A stretch of DNA of 40,092 nt from Betaproteobacteria bacterium (GTDB taxonomy: Bacteria > Pseudomonadota > Gammaproteobacteria > Burkholderiales > SHXO01): positions 15,001-55,092 of the forward strand of contig SHXO01000007.1 of assembly GCA_009693245.1 (NCBI GenBank). The letters run 5' to 3'. Below, piece by piece: positions 11,527 through 19,701 of the stretch. Every line of letters begins with the position of its first letter. Position 1 is the stretch's first letter. The notes under the pieces were generated by a model. The model had not been told where the DNA came from and did no database searches. It worked only from the letters and a program-made list of their open reading frames with translations. A program made the position numbers and the translations under genes.

Positions 11527-12153
11527 TTATCTCTTGCGCGCGATTAAATCGATCAAGGCCGCGGCACCCACGTGCTTGGTCCCTTCGCGCAATTCGTATT
11601 CGTGCTCGGCAAGGTGAAGGATCCGCATCCCGCTCACCAATTCACGCAGCAAGTCCGAGGAATAAAGATGCGATAACTCCTTCGGTCCCCCGGACCTGAA
11701 ATTCAGCTGCTCAGGCGTGAAGCCTTGCAGCAACAACATTCCGCCCGGCTTGAGTGTGCTTACGATGCCGTCAAACAACGCACCACGCCCCTCGGGCGCG
11801 GCGAACTGGATAAAAATAGTGAGCACGGCATCGAAATCTTCTGGCTGCCACCGCCACCCGCGAATGTCATCTTCCAGAAATTTCGGCGATACAGCGTGAT
11901 CCGCCGCCAGCTTACGAGCCTTGTTCAGGGCCAGTGGGGAGATGTCCACGCCCACCACCTCGCACCCGAGCTTCGCCAGCCAGACACTGTTGCGGCCTTC
12001 GCCGCAGGCGATGTCCAACACACGCATGCCAGGAGCGAACCGGTGCTTCTGGGAGAGCAAGAAAGCGTTGGGTTCAGTCCCAAAGATGTATTCGGGCGCC
12101 GCATAACGCTTGTCCCAAAACTCCCTCGCGTCGTCGAACCCCGGCGTATTCAC
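11527..12153 (-). CDS. Class I SAM-dependent methyltransferase
   Basis: A 208-residue protein with the SAM-binding motif I VLDIACGEGRNSVWLAKLG (about 45-63) and the acidic motif II VVGVDISPLAL. The N-terminal FWDKRYAAPEYIFGTEPN resembles the TehB/thiopurine-methyltransferase-like group of small cytosolic enzymes. The substrate cannot be told from sequence. The start is a GTG at 12153 that overlaps the thrC stop (GTGA), implying translational coupling to thrC. There is no obvious metabolic link to threonine synthesis. Confidence 0.82.
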   Translation of the reverse strand: MNTPGFDDAREFWDKRYAAPEYIFGTEPNAFLLSQKHRFAPGMRVLDIACGEGRNSVWLAKLGCEVVGVDISPLALNKARKLAADHAVSPKFLEDDIRGWRWQPEDFDAVLTIFIQFAAPEGRGALFDGIVSTLKPGGMLLLQGFTPEQLNFRSGGPKELSHLYSSDLLRELVSGMRILHLAEHEYELREGTKHVGAAALIDLIARKR

Positions 12154-13562
12154 GCGGCGCAGCGAGACGCGATGAAGTCCTTCACTGCCTGCGCGTCTAC
12201 ATCCATCACTTCGGCCCGCAAAGGGAGTTTGTCCATGCCTTCGTAACCGGGGGGCACGGCGGGATCCCGTCCCAAGGCTTCGCGTATGGTGGCCGCGAAT
12301 TTCGCCGGCAGCGCGGTTTCAAGACAGACCACCGGTACCCCGGGCTCGCGAAGTTCCATCGCCACCTTCACGCCATCGGCCGTATGGGTGTCGATCATGA
12401 CCCCGTGTTCCTTGTACACATACCGGATGGTAGCCAGGCGGTCCGCGTGCGTACTGCTACCGGACACGAACCCGTACTTGCCCAATTGTCCCGAGTAAGG
12501 CGTGTTCGCCAAATCGAACCCGCCTTCGGTATCCACCTTGCGCCACAGGTCCTTCACCACCCGCGGATTCTGGCCCACTAAATCGTAGATGAAGCGCTCG
12601 AAGTTCGACGCCTTGGATATATCCATGGAGGGACTCGATGTTTGCACCACCTCCGATCCCTTGCGCACCCGGTAACGGCCAGACTTGAAAAACTCCTCCA
12701 GTACATTGTTCTCGTTGGTGGCGAGCATCAATTTATGAATGGGCAAGCCCATTTGCCGCGCGATGTGGCCCGCGAAAATATTTCCGAAGTTGCCCGAGGG
12801 CACGCAGATGGACACGGGACCGCCCACTTTCTTCGCGGCACCAAAGTAGGCCTTGAAGTAGTACACCACTTGGGCCACGATGCGCGCCCAGTTGATGGAA
12901 TTCACCGCGCCGATTTTGTAGCGCGCCTTGAACGCCGCGTCGTTGCTCACGGCCTTGACGATGTCCTGGCATTCGTCGAACACGCCGCGAATGGCGATGT
13001 TGAAGATGTTGGCGTCTTGCAGCGAATACATCTGCGCCGTTTGAAACGGGCTCATCTTGCCGTACGGCGAGAGCATGAACACCCTCACCCCGAGTTTTCC
13101 CCGCAGCGCGTACTCCGCCGCCGATCCCGTGTCACCCGACGTCGCGCCCAGGATATTGATCTTGCTCCCGCTCTTGCCCAGCGCGTATTCGAACAGGTGC
13201 CCGAGAAACTGCATGGCGATGTCCTTGAAGGCCAGCGTGGGCCCATTGGACAGCCCCAGTAAGTGTAGTCCGGGTTCGAGGGTCTGGATGGGCGTGATAT
13301 CCGAGGAACGGAATACTTCCTTCGTATAGGTGCGCTTGAGCAACGCACGCAGATCGCCTTCCGGAATATCGTCCACGTAGGGCCGCATGATCTCGAAGGC
13401 CAGTTCTGCGTAGGGCAGCGTACTCAACCGAACGAGCGTCCCATGATCCAGATGCGGGTAACGCTCCGGCATCACTAATCCGCCATCGGGTCCCAGTCCC
13501 TCCAGCAAGATGTCGCAAAAAGGCTTGGCCGGCATGCCGCCGCGCGTACTTACATATTGCAT
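12150..13562 (-). CDS. thrC: Threonine synthase
   Basis: A 470-residue PLP enzyme converting O-phosphohomoserine to threonine. The start MQYVSTRGGMPAKPFCDILL is typical of the long proteobacterial/yeast-type threonine synthase. The PLP lysine lies in GPTLAFKDIAMQFLG (about residue 110). The phosphate-binding SGDTGSAAEYA and the SGNFGN motif are present. Its ATG directly abuts the hom stop (TAGATG), and its stop overlaps the methyltransferase start. With hom and alaC it forms a minus-strand unit for the lower threonine pathway. The feedback-regulated first step, aspartokinase, is not in the window. Confidence 0.96.
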   Translation of the reverse strand: MQYVSTRGGMPAKPFCDILLEGLGPDGGLVMPERYPHLDHGTLVRLSTLPYAELAFEIMRPYVDDIPEGDLRALLKRTYTKEVFRSSDITPIQTLEPGLHLLGLSNGPTLAFKDIAMQFLGHLFEYALGKSGSKINILGATSGDTGSAAEYALRGKLGVRVFMLSPYGKMSPFQTAQMYSLQDANIFNIAIRGVFDECQDIVKAVSNDAAFKARYKIGAVNSINWARIVAQVVYYFKAYFGAAKKVGGPVSICVPSGNFGNIFAGHIARQMGLPIHKLMLATNENNVLEEFFKSGRYRVRKGSEVVQTSSPSMDISKASNFERFIYDLVGQNPRVVKDLWRKVDTEGGFDLANTPYSGQLGKYGFVSGSSTHADRLATIRYVYKEHGVMIDTHTADGVKVAMELREPGVPVVCLETALPAKFAATIREALGRDPAVPPGYEGMDKLPLRAEVMDVDAQAVKDFIASRCAA

Positions 13563-14873
13563 CTAATCGAGATCTTCTTGCCGGATGAGTTTGACTGGAC
13601 CCAGCACCACCGGCAGCGCCTCGATGGCCGCCAAAGCCGCGCGCACGTTTTTCTCGACCGCCATGTGGGTGAGGAAGATGATGTCCACTTGCTCCTCGCC
13701 AGCCTGCGCTTCCTTCTGCACCATGGCGTCGATGGAGATTTGTTGATCGGCGAAGATGCGCGTGACGTCGGCCAGCACACCGGGCTGGTCCTTCACCCGC
13801 ATGCGCAGGTAATAGCAGGTTTCTACCTCGCCGATGGGTAGGATGGGAGTGTCTGCCAGCCGGTCGGCTTGAAAAGCGAGATGGGGCACGCGGTGCTCGG
13901 GATCGGCCGTGAGCAAACGCGTGACGTCCACCAAATCGGCGACGATGGCCGAGGCGGTGGGTTCCGAACCGGCGCCCGCGCCGTAGTACAAAGTTTCGCC
14001 CACGGCATCGCCCTTCACCACCACGGCGTTCATCACGCCTTCCACGTTCGCGATGAGCCTGTGCTTCGGAATCAGCGTCGGGTGTACGCGCAATTCGATG
14101 CCCTTTGGCGTTCGCCGTGTGATGCCGAGTAATTTGATACGGTAGCCAAGTTGTTCGGCATAGCGGATGTCGTCTTGCTCCAGCTTCGCGATGCCTTCCG
14201 TGTAGGCTGCCTTGAAATTCATGGGAATGCCGAAGGCGATCGCGCTCATGATGGTGAGCTTGTGGGCAGCGTCGATACCTTCGATGTCGAAGGTGGGATC
14301 CGCCTCGGCATAGCCCAAGCGCTGCGCTTCCTTCAGCACGTCGGCGAAGGCCAGGCCCTTGCTGCGCATCTCCGACAAAATGAAGTTGGAGGTACCGTTG
14401 ATAATGCCCGCGATCCACGCAATGCGGTTCGCCGTGAGCCCTTCGCGCAAAGCCTTGATGATGGGAATGCCGCCGGCGACCGCTGCCTCGAAATTCACGG
14501 TGACGCCTTGCTTGCTCGCCGCCGCGAAAATTTCGTTACCGTGAGTGGCCAGCAAAGCCTTGTTGGCCGTCACCACGTGCTTGCCAGCGGCGATGGCTTT
14601 CAGCACCAGATCCTTGGCCGCCGTGTAGCCGCCGATCAACTCGATGACGATATCTATCTCGCGGTTGGCGATGATGTCCAGCCCGTTCTTGGTAACGACC
14701 GCCCGGCCGCGCACGATGCGCTCGGCCCGCTCCACATCCAAATCCGCCACCATGGTGATGGCGATGTCGCGGCCCGCGCGGCGAGAGATTTCCTCGCGGT
14801 TTCGTTCCAGCACCTTGAAGGTGCCCGAGCCCACGGTGCCGATGCCCAGCAAACCTACTTGAATGGGTTTCAT
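13563..14873 (-). CDS. hom: Homoserine dehydrogenase
   Basis: A 436-residue NAD(P)-dependent enzyme reducing aspartate semialdehyde to homoserine, the branch point to threonine and methionine. It shows the Rossmann motif [10 protein letters not shown] (about 10-19), the catalytic core GTSNFIL and [19 protein letters not shown], and a C-terminal ACT domain (about 350-430) expected to give threonine feedback inhibition. It is monofunctional, with no aspartokinase part. The start overlaps the alaC stop by ATGA, and thrC abuts the 3' end. This alaC-hom-thrC order is common in betaproteobacteria. Confidence 0.97.
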   Translation of the reverse strand: MKPIQVGLLGIGTVGSGTFKVLERNREEISRRAGRDIAITMVADLDVERAERIVRGRAVVTKNGLDIIANREIDIVIELIGGYTAAKDLVLKAIAAGKHVVTANKALLATHGNEIFAAASKQGVTVNFEAAVAGGIPIIKALREGLTANRIAWIAGIINGTSNFILSEMRSKGLAFADVLKEAQRLGYAEADPTFDIEGIDAAHKLTIMSAIAFGIPMNFKAAYTEGIAKLEQDDIRYAEQLGYRIKLLGITRRTPKGIELRVHPTLIPKHRLIANVEGVMNAVVVKGDAVGETLYYGAGAGSEPTASAIVADLVDVTRLLTADPEHRVPHLAFQADRLADTPILPIGEVETCYYLRMRVKDQPGVLADVTRIFADQQISIDAMVQKEAQAGEEQVDIIFLTHMAVEKNVRAALAAIEALPVVLGPVKLIRQEDLD

Positions 14874-16096
14874 TTGCTTACAAGCTCCACCGTTCCCGCT
14901 CTGCTGGGTGAAGATAACAATCCATCCTTGCGGAACATGTCCTTGATGCCACGAATGGCTTGCCGGGTGCGCGCCTCGTTCTCGATCATGGCGAAGCGCA
15001 CGTAGTCATCGCCATATTGGCCAAATCCGATACCGGGCGCCACGGCTACCTTTGCGTCGTTCAACAGCCGCTTGGAAAATTCCAACGACTTCAATTCGCT
15101 GTATGCATCGGGAATGCGCGCCCACACATACATCGAGGCTTTGGGAATTTCGACGTTCCAACCGGCGGCGTGCAACCCTTGGCAAAGCACGTCGCGGCGT
15201 TTTTGGTAGGTGCCGCGCACTACCTCCACGCAATCCTGCGGGCCTTCCAGCGCCACGATGGAGGCCACCTGGATGGGCGTGAAGGTGCCGTAGTCGTGAT
15301 AGCTCTTGATGCGTGCGAGAGCACCCACCAGATCGCGGTTGCCCACCATGAAGCCCACGCGCCAGCCCGCCATGTTGTAGCTCTTCGACAAGGTAAAGAA
15401 CTCCACCGCCACGTCCTTGGCGCCTGGTACTTGCATGATGGAGGGCGCCACATAGCCGTCGAACACGATGTCGGCATAGGCCAAGTCGTGCACCACGTAG
15501 ATGCCATGCTCCTTGGCCAGGGCCACGATCTTCTCGAAGAAGGACAACTCCACGCACTGCGCCGTGGGATTGCTGGGAAAATTCAGTATGAGGAACTTCG
15601 GTTTGGGATAGCCCTCATGAATGGCTTTCTGCATTTCGGTGAAGAAGTCCACGCCCGGCGTCATGGGAATGTGGCGAATATCCGCCCCTGCGATCACCGG
15701 CCCATAGATATGAATCGGATAACTGGGGTTGGGCACCAGCACCGTGTCGCCCGCATCCAGCGTTGCCAGGGCCAGATGGGCCAAGCCTTCCTTGGAGCCG
15801 ATGGTCGAGATCGCTTCCGTGTCGGGGTCCAGATCCACACCGAAGCGCTGCCGGTACCAATAGCAGATGGCCTTGCGCAAGCGGATGACGCCCTTGGAAA
15901 CGGAGTAACGGTGCGTATCGGGCCGCTGCGCGGATTCGACCAGCTTGGCCACGATGTGAGGCGGTGTCGGCTGGTCGGGGTTACCCATGCCAAAATCGAT
16001 GATGTCCTCGCCTCGCTTGCGCGCCGCGGCCTTGAGTTCCGCGGTGATGTTGAACACGTAGGGCGGAAGACGTTTAATACGGGGGAACTGCTCCAT
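14870..16096 (-). CDS. alaC: Alanine-type PLP aminotransferase (AlaC-like)
   Basis: A 408-residue class I/II aminotransferase. It has [13 protein letters not shown] near the N-terminus, NPSYPIH, the substrate-site NFPSNPTA, the PLP lysine in [14 protein letters not shown], and the carboxylate-binding Arg in [10 protein letters not shown]. The AlaC group makes alanine from pyruvate and glutamate. The ATG at 16096 ([18 protein letters not shown]) matches the usual family start. The frame also allows a TTG at 16126, which I consider less likely. It overlaps hom by ATGA and is the first gene of the unit. The exact substrate is inferred from this conserved neighbourhood. Confidence 0.88.
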   Translation of the reverse strand: MEQFPRIKRLPPYVFNITAELKAAARKRGEDIIDFGMGNPDQPTPPHIVAKLVESAQRPDTHRYSVSKGVIRLRKAICYWYRQRFGVDLDPDTEAISTIGSKEGLAHLALATLDAGDTVLVPNPSYPIHIYGPVIAGADIRHIPMTPGVDFFTEMQKAIHEGYPKPKFLILNFPSNPTAQCVELSFFEKIVALAKEHGIYVVHDLAYADIVFDGYVAPSIMQVPGAKDVAVEFFTLSKSYNMAGWRVGFMVGNRDLVGALARIKSYHDYGTFTPIQVASIVALEGPQDCVEVVRGTYQKRRDVLCQGLHAAGWNVEIPKASMYVWARIPDAYSELKSLEFSKRLLNDAKVAVAPGIGFGQYGDDYVRFAMIENEARTRQAIRGIKDMFRKDGLLSSPSRAGTVELVSK

Positions 16097-16147
16097 GAAT
16101 GCTCGATCCTCAATCAGTACCGTCAATCGTACCGTTATGCACAGCCG

Positions 16148-16174
16148 TTCAAGTGGACGGCCTGCTCCTATAAT
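16148..16174 (+). promoter_or_regulatory. Candidate sigma-70 promoter for the Mth938-like gene
   Basis: A perfect TATAAT at 16169-16174, with a weak TTCAAG (16148-16153) 15 bases upstream in the -35 position. Transcription from here would give a leader of about 40 bases to the TTG start at 16223. The -10 is convincing, the -35 is not. Confidence 0.45.
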
Positions 16175-16222
16175 GCTACCGGAAAAGCTCTTTATCTCAA
16201 ACCTTTACAACGGTTTTCGGCA

Positions 16223-16597
16223 TTGAAACTACATCTTTCGCGCTTCGCCGGCCAGAACTCCTTCAGCGGTTATGGCGAAGACTATGTCACCATCAACGGC
16301 CAGCGCCATGCGCACAGCATCCTTGTACTACCGGATGAGCTGCGCGATTGGTCACCCGCGCGGCTAGACGAAAACGCATTCGCCGTATTGATGGATCTAC
16401 CCGTGGAAATACTACTGCTCGGTACGGGGCGCACGCTGCTCTTTCCGCATCCTTCCATCGCCGTCAGCTTTCGGCATAAGGGCGTCGGACTCGAGGTCAT
16501 GGACACGGCCGCCGCCTGCCGGACCTACAACATCTTGCTCTCCGAAGCGCGCAAGGTCGGTGCCGCTATCTTTATTGAAGCCCCGCCAAAACCTTGA
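16223..16597 (+). CDS. Mth938-like (DUF498) domain protein
   Basis: A small protein of 124 residues starting at a TTG: MKLHLSRFAGQNSFSGYGED. The family core follows: YVTINGQRHAHSILVLPDEL, then LLLGTGRTLLFPHP and a C-terminal NILLSEARKVGAAIF. Bacterial members of about 125 residues have the same length and start, which supports the TTG. No in-frame ATG lies just upstream; the frame stays open further left only as the antisense of alaC. The human relative NDUFAF3 assists complex I assembly; the bacterial function is not settled. The last 26 bases overlap the 3' end of the convergent histone-deacetylase-like gene. Confidence 0.82.
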   Translation: MKLHLSRFAGQNSFSGYGEDYVTINGQRHAHSILVLPDELRDWSPARLDENAFAVLMDLPVEILLLGTGRTLLFPHPSIAVSFRHKGVGLEVMDTAAACRTYNILLSEARKVGAAIFIEAPPKP

Positions 16598-17498
16598 TGT
16601 GGGCCACCACGCTACGACCCAAGGCAGACAAAGCGTAACCCCCTTCGAGCACCGAGACGATGCGGCCTTGGGCATGCCGGTTGGCCACCTCCACCAACAA
16701 CTTCGTCACCCAAGCGTAATCGGCCTCGACCAGCCCAAGGGAAGCCATATCGTCTTCCCGGTGCGCGTCGAAGCCGGCGGAAATAAACAAGCATTCCGGG
16801 GCAAAGGAATCCAGCGCCGGTAGCCAATGCTTTTCCACCGCCGCGCGAAACTGGCGGCCGTCGCTGCGTGCAGGCAGGGGAATATTCACCATGCGCTCCG
16901 AGCGCCCCTCGATTCCGCTGTAAGGATAGAAAGGGTGCTGGAAGGTCGAGACCATCAACACGCGCTCATCGTCCTGAAATATGTTCTGCGTGCCGTTGCC
17001 GTGGTGGACGTCGAAATCCACCACGGCCACGCGCGCGAGGCCATGATGTTCGAGCGCATGAGCCGCGCCCACGGCCACGTTATTGAAAAAACAAAAACCC
17101 ATGGCACGCGCGCGTTCCGCGTGATGACCGGGCGGGCGAACGGCGCAAAAGGCACGCTGCTCTTTCGCACCCAGCACGAGACCAGCTGCCAGTTCCACCG
17201 CCCCGGCCGCCCGCATGGCCGCGCGCAGGCTATGGGAATTCATGGCCGTATCGGGATCCAGATGCACGTGTCCTTCGCGGGGCGCGCATTGCTCAAGGGC
17301 TTGGATGTAGCGCGGCACATGCACTCGCGCAAGGGCGGCCGCGCTCGCCAGCGGCGCTTCGTATTCCGTCAATTGCGCCAGCACACCGCTGGCGATCAAT
17401 TGGTCGCGAATGGCGCCAAGGCGCTCGGGACATTCCGGGTGGCCCGAACCCATTTCATGGAGCGCGCAGTCGGGGTGGGTGATGAAAGCGGTTCCCAT
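16572..17498 (-). CDS. Histone deacetylase-like amidohydrolase
   Basis: A 308-residue zinc enzyme of the HDAC/acetoin-utilisation superfamily. It keeps the tandem catalytic His in RPPGHHAE, the zinc ligands in VDFDVHHGNGTQ and AGFDAHREDD, and the substrate-binding LEGGY. The N-terminal GSGHPECPERLGAI is typical. All catalytic residues are present, so it should be active; bacterial members cleave acetylpolyamines or acetyl-lysine, and the substrate here is unknown. The ATG at 17498 gives MGTAFITHPDCALHEMG. It appears to be a single-gene unit divergent from moxR across 228 bases, in which I see a small CCGGC-TAT-GCCGG hairpin at 17630-17642 but no clear promoter. Confidence 0.9.
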   Translation of the reverse strand: MGTAFITHPDCALHEMGSGHPECPERLGAIRDQLIASGVLAQLTEYEAPLASAAALARVHVPRYIQALEQCAPREGHVHLDPDTAMNSHSLRAAMRAAGAVELAAGLVLGAKEQRAFCAVRPPGHHAERARAMGFCFFNNVAVGAAHALEHHGLARVAVVDFDVHHGNGTQNIFQDDERVLMVSTFQHPFYPYSGIEGRSERMVNIPLPARSDGRQFRAAVEKHWLPALDSFAPECLFISAGFDAHREDDMASLGLVEADYAWVTKLLVEVANRHAQGRIVSVLEGGYALSALGRSVVAHIKVLAGLQ

Positions 17499-17720
17499 TA
17501 GTCGATTACAGGTTCACTGTGGGCGGAATTGGAGAAGAAATCGCGCAACGTTGCTCTGGGGGATTAACAAGTGGATCGCCCCTTGTTCGTAACATGATTG
17601 TTGCCGAAGCGAGTGCATGCGTTTTGGTTCCGGCTATGCCGGCTTAGGCTAAAACATCCTAGTCATTAAGTCAGTGGTACAGTTCCTGCACAATGGCACT
17701 TTCTTCTCCGTCCGGTTCCT

Positions 17721-17739
17721 TGTCACATGCAACGTGACA
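17721..17739 (+). promoter_or_regulatory. Perfect inverted repeat enclosing the moxR start codon
   Basis: TGTCAC (17721-17726), seven bases, GTGACA (17734-17739). The spacer begins with the ATG at 17727, so in RNA the start codon would sit in the loop of a six-base-pair hairpin; in DNA it could be a dyad operator. No strong ribosome site is visible upstream. It could be chance. Confidence 0.35.
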
Positions 17740-18737
17740 GCCTCCTAAAGAGCATTCTAAGCAGCGTCAAGGCACCCGGCACCGCGCCCGTCACGAACAC
17801 GGACACGGACAAAGAGCTGCAAGACGCCACCGAAGCGTTGCACCGGGTGATCGCACAAGTGAATGCCATCGTGCTGGGTAAAGAAGCGCCCGTCAAGCTC
17901 ACGCTGGCTGGCTTGCTGGCACGCGGGCATTTACTCATTGAAGATATGCCCGGCGTGGGAAAAACAACGCTGGCTCATGCGGTAGCGCGTTCCTTGGGTC
18001 TTAGTTTCCAGCGCATTCAATTCACCAGCGACTTGCTGCCCGCGGATATTCTGGGCACCTCGGTCTTCGACCGTGACACGTCCAGCTTTCGCTTTCATGC
18101 CGGGCCCATCTTCTCGCATCTGATATTGGCCGACGAAGTGAATCGCGCCACGCCCAAGGCACAAAGCGCCCTCCTGGAAGCGATGGAAGAGCGCCAGGTC
18201 ACCTTGGACGGCGACACCCGGGCATTGCCCGATCCGTTCTTCGTCATCGCCACGCAAAATCCTTCCACTCAGGTGGGCACCTATCCGCTGCCGGAGTCGC
18301 AGTTGGACCGCTTCCTCATGCGTATCCAATTGGGCTTTCCCGATGCGCGAGCGGAGCGCGCTTTGCTCGCGGGCGATGATCGGCGCGAGATGCTCGCGCG
18401 CATTTCCCCGTTGATGAACCTGGCGCAATTGTCCTGCCTGCAACGCGCCGTGCGTAACATGCATGTCTCGGATGCACTACTGGATTACGTGCAGGCCATC
18501 CTCGCCCATACGCGCTCCCATCCAGACCTCAAGCACGGCTTGAGTCCTCGCTGTGTGGTGTTCCTGTTGCACGCCGCGCGCGCCATGTCCTTCCTCAACA
18601 CGCGCACCTTCGTGGTTCCGGAGGATTTGCAAGCCGTGCTGGGTCCCGTTATCGGACACCGGCTTCAAGGAAGCACGGCCTCGAATTCCACGGAATCCTT
18701 CGTGCGAAAAATTCTCGGCAGCGTTCCGATTCCCTAG
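17727..18737 (+). CDS. MoxR-family AAA+ ATPase
   Basis: A 336-residue AAA+ protein with Walker A DMPGVGKTT (K79), Walker B LILADEVNRA (D136/E137), sensor I FFVIATQNP and the MoxR signature YPLPESQLDRFLMRI. MoxR ATPases act as chaperone-like factors for metal insertion or complex assembly, usually with VWA or DUF58 proteins. Here a DUF58 gene follows seven bases later and then a transglutaminase, a very common three-gene operon whose exact role is unproven. The start lies inside an inverted repeat. The 30-residue Thr/Pro-rich N-terminus is outside the conserved fold. Confidence 0.93.
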   Translation: MQRDSLLKSILSSVKAPGTAPVTNTDTDKELQDATEALHRVIAQVNAIVLGKEAPVKLTLAGLLARGHLLIEDMPGVGKTTLAHAVARSLGLSFQRIQFTSDLLPADILGTSVFDRDTSSFRFHAGPIFSHLILADEVNRATPKAQSALLEAMEERQVTLDGDTRALPDPFFVIATQNPSTQVGTYPLPESQLDRFLMRIQLGFPDARAERALLAGDDRREMLARISPLMNLAQLSCLQRAVRNMHVSDALLDYVQAILAHTRSHPDLKHGLSPRCVVFLLHAARAMSFLNTRTFVVPEDLQAVLGPVIGHRLQGSTASNSTESFVRKILGSVPIP

Positions 18738-18744
18738 AGTCATC

Positions 18745-19701
18745 ATGGTGGGTGCGTTGCGGGGCTATTTCACGGCATGGCTCAACCGCCGCCACCAACA
18801 CGAAATTCCGCCCGTTCGCCTGACACAGCGGCGCATCTATGTACTGCCCACGCGCCCGGGCTTGCTGTTCGGCAGCACTTTGGTGGTCATGCTGGTGGGG
18901 GCCATCAATTACAACCTGAGCCTTGGGTACGTGCTCGTGTTCTTGCTATGCGGTGTGGGTATCGCCTCTTTGCTACATACCTACCGCTGCTTGGCCGGCC
19001 TGTCTCTCCGCCCGGGGAAGAGCGGCGCCGTGTTCGCCGGCGACACCGGTACGTTAGCCATGCTCATCCGCAATCCGGCCACCGTGTATCGCTATGGCGT
19101 GGAACTGTCGCTGGACAACCTGGGCACCACCACTGTGGACGTGGAGCCCTTGAGCGAGACCATCGCCCGGGTCTCGGTTCCAACCGAGCGCAGAGGAGTG
19201 CTTCGCTTCAAGCGATGGAGGATCACCTCCACCTATCCCTTAGGACTGACACGCGCTTGGGGTTACGCGCACCTGGGCAGCGAAATCATCGTCTACCCCC
19301 GGCCAGAACCCGCCGGCCCTCCTCCCCCTCTGGACGCCGCAAGCGGGATCGACGGACGTCATGGTGACCACGGCCAAGAGGACTTCGCTGGATTGCGCCG
19401 TTACCAACAGGGCGACTCGTTGAAACACATCGCGTGGAAGGCCCTGGCGCACGGGCACCCTTTACTCAGCAAGCAATTCACCGGCGGCACGCTCCCCGAG
19501 CTTCATCTTCGCTGGACCGATACCGGTGCCGAACTCGGAACCGAAGGCAGACTTTCTCGTTTGTGCCGCTGGAGCCTGGAGGCCTCGGCGCTTGGCGTGC
19601 CCTATGAGCTGGAACTGCCCGGGACATGTATTCCCATGGGGACAGGACCTGCCCATGACGAGGCGTGCCTGCAAGCCCTGGCGTTGTTCGAATCACAGTG
19701 A
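18745..19701 (+). CDS. DUF58 domain membrane protein
   Basis: A 318-residue protein from the ATG at 18745. Two membrane helices (about 36-80) follow a cytoplasmic N-terminus with RRIYVLPTRPGLLF. The C-terminal DUF58 block is recognisable by DFAGLRRYQQGDSLKHIAWK (about 210-230). DUF58 proteins are VWA-like and occur with MoxR ATPases, probably as their partners. The gene begins seven bases after moxR, and its TGA overlaps the GTG of the next gene (GTGA), so all three are translationally linked. The frame is also open further upstream, but that part is antisense or out-of-frame to moxR and has no family resemblance. Confidence 0.88.
   Translation: MVGALRGYFTAWLNRRHQHEIPPVRLTQRRIYVLPTRPGLLFGSTLVVMLVGAINYNLSLGYVLVFLLCGVGIASLLHTYRCLAGLSLRPGKSGAVFAGDTGTLAMLIRNPATVYRYGVELSLDNLGTTTVDVEPLSETIARVSVPTERRGVLRFKRWRITSTYPLGLTRAWGYAHLGSEIIVYPRPEPAGPPPPLDAASGIDGRHGDHGQEDFAGLRRYQQGDSLKHIAWKALAHGHPLLSKQFTGGTLPELHLRWTDTGAELGTEGRLSRLCRWSLEASALGVPYELELPGTCIPMGTGPAHDEACLQALALFESQ

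Noticed and set aside
10455-11699. 414-codon plus-strand open frame opposite the glutamate-synthase-like gene
   Set aside because: Antisense of a conserved FMN/Fe-S domain, with low-complexity composition and no motif.
13132-14418. 428-codon minus-strand frame overlapping hom and thrC
   Set aside because: Alternative frame of two conserved genes; Arg/His/Gly-rich composition typical of an out-of-frame reading.
14960-16222. Long plus-strand open frame ahead of the Mth938-like gene
   Set aside because: It is the antisense of alaC with no family resemblance; only the part from TTG 16223 looks like a real protein.
17630-17642. CCGGC-TAT-GCCGG hairpin in the gap before moxR
   Set aside because: Five pairs only, no T run and no link to a start codon; probably chance in GC-rich DNA.
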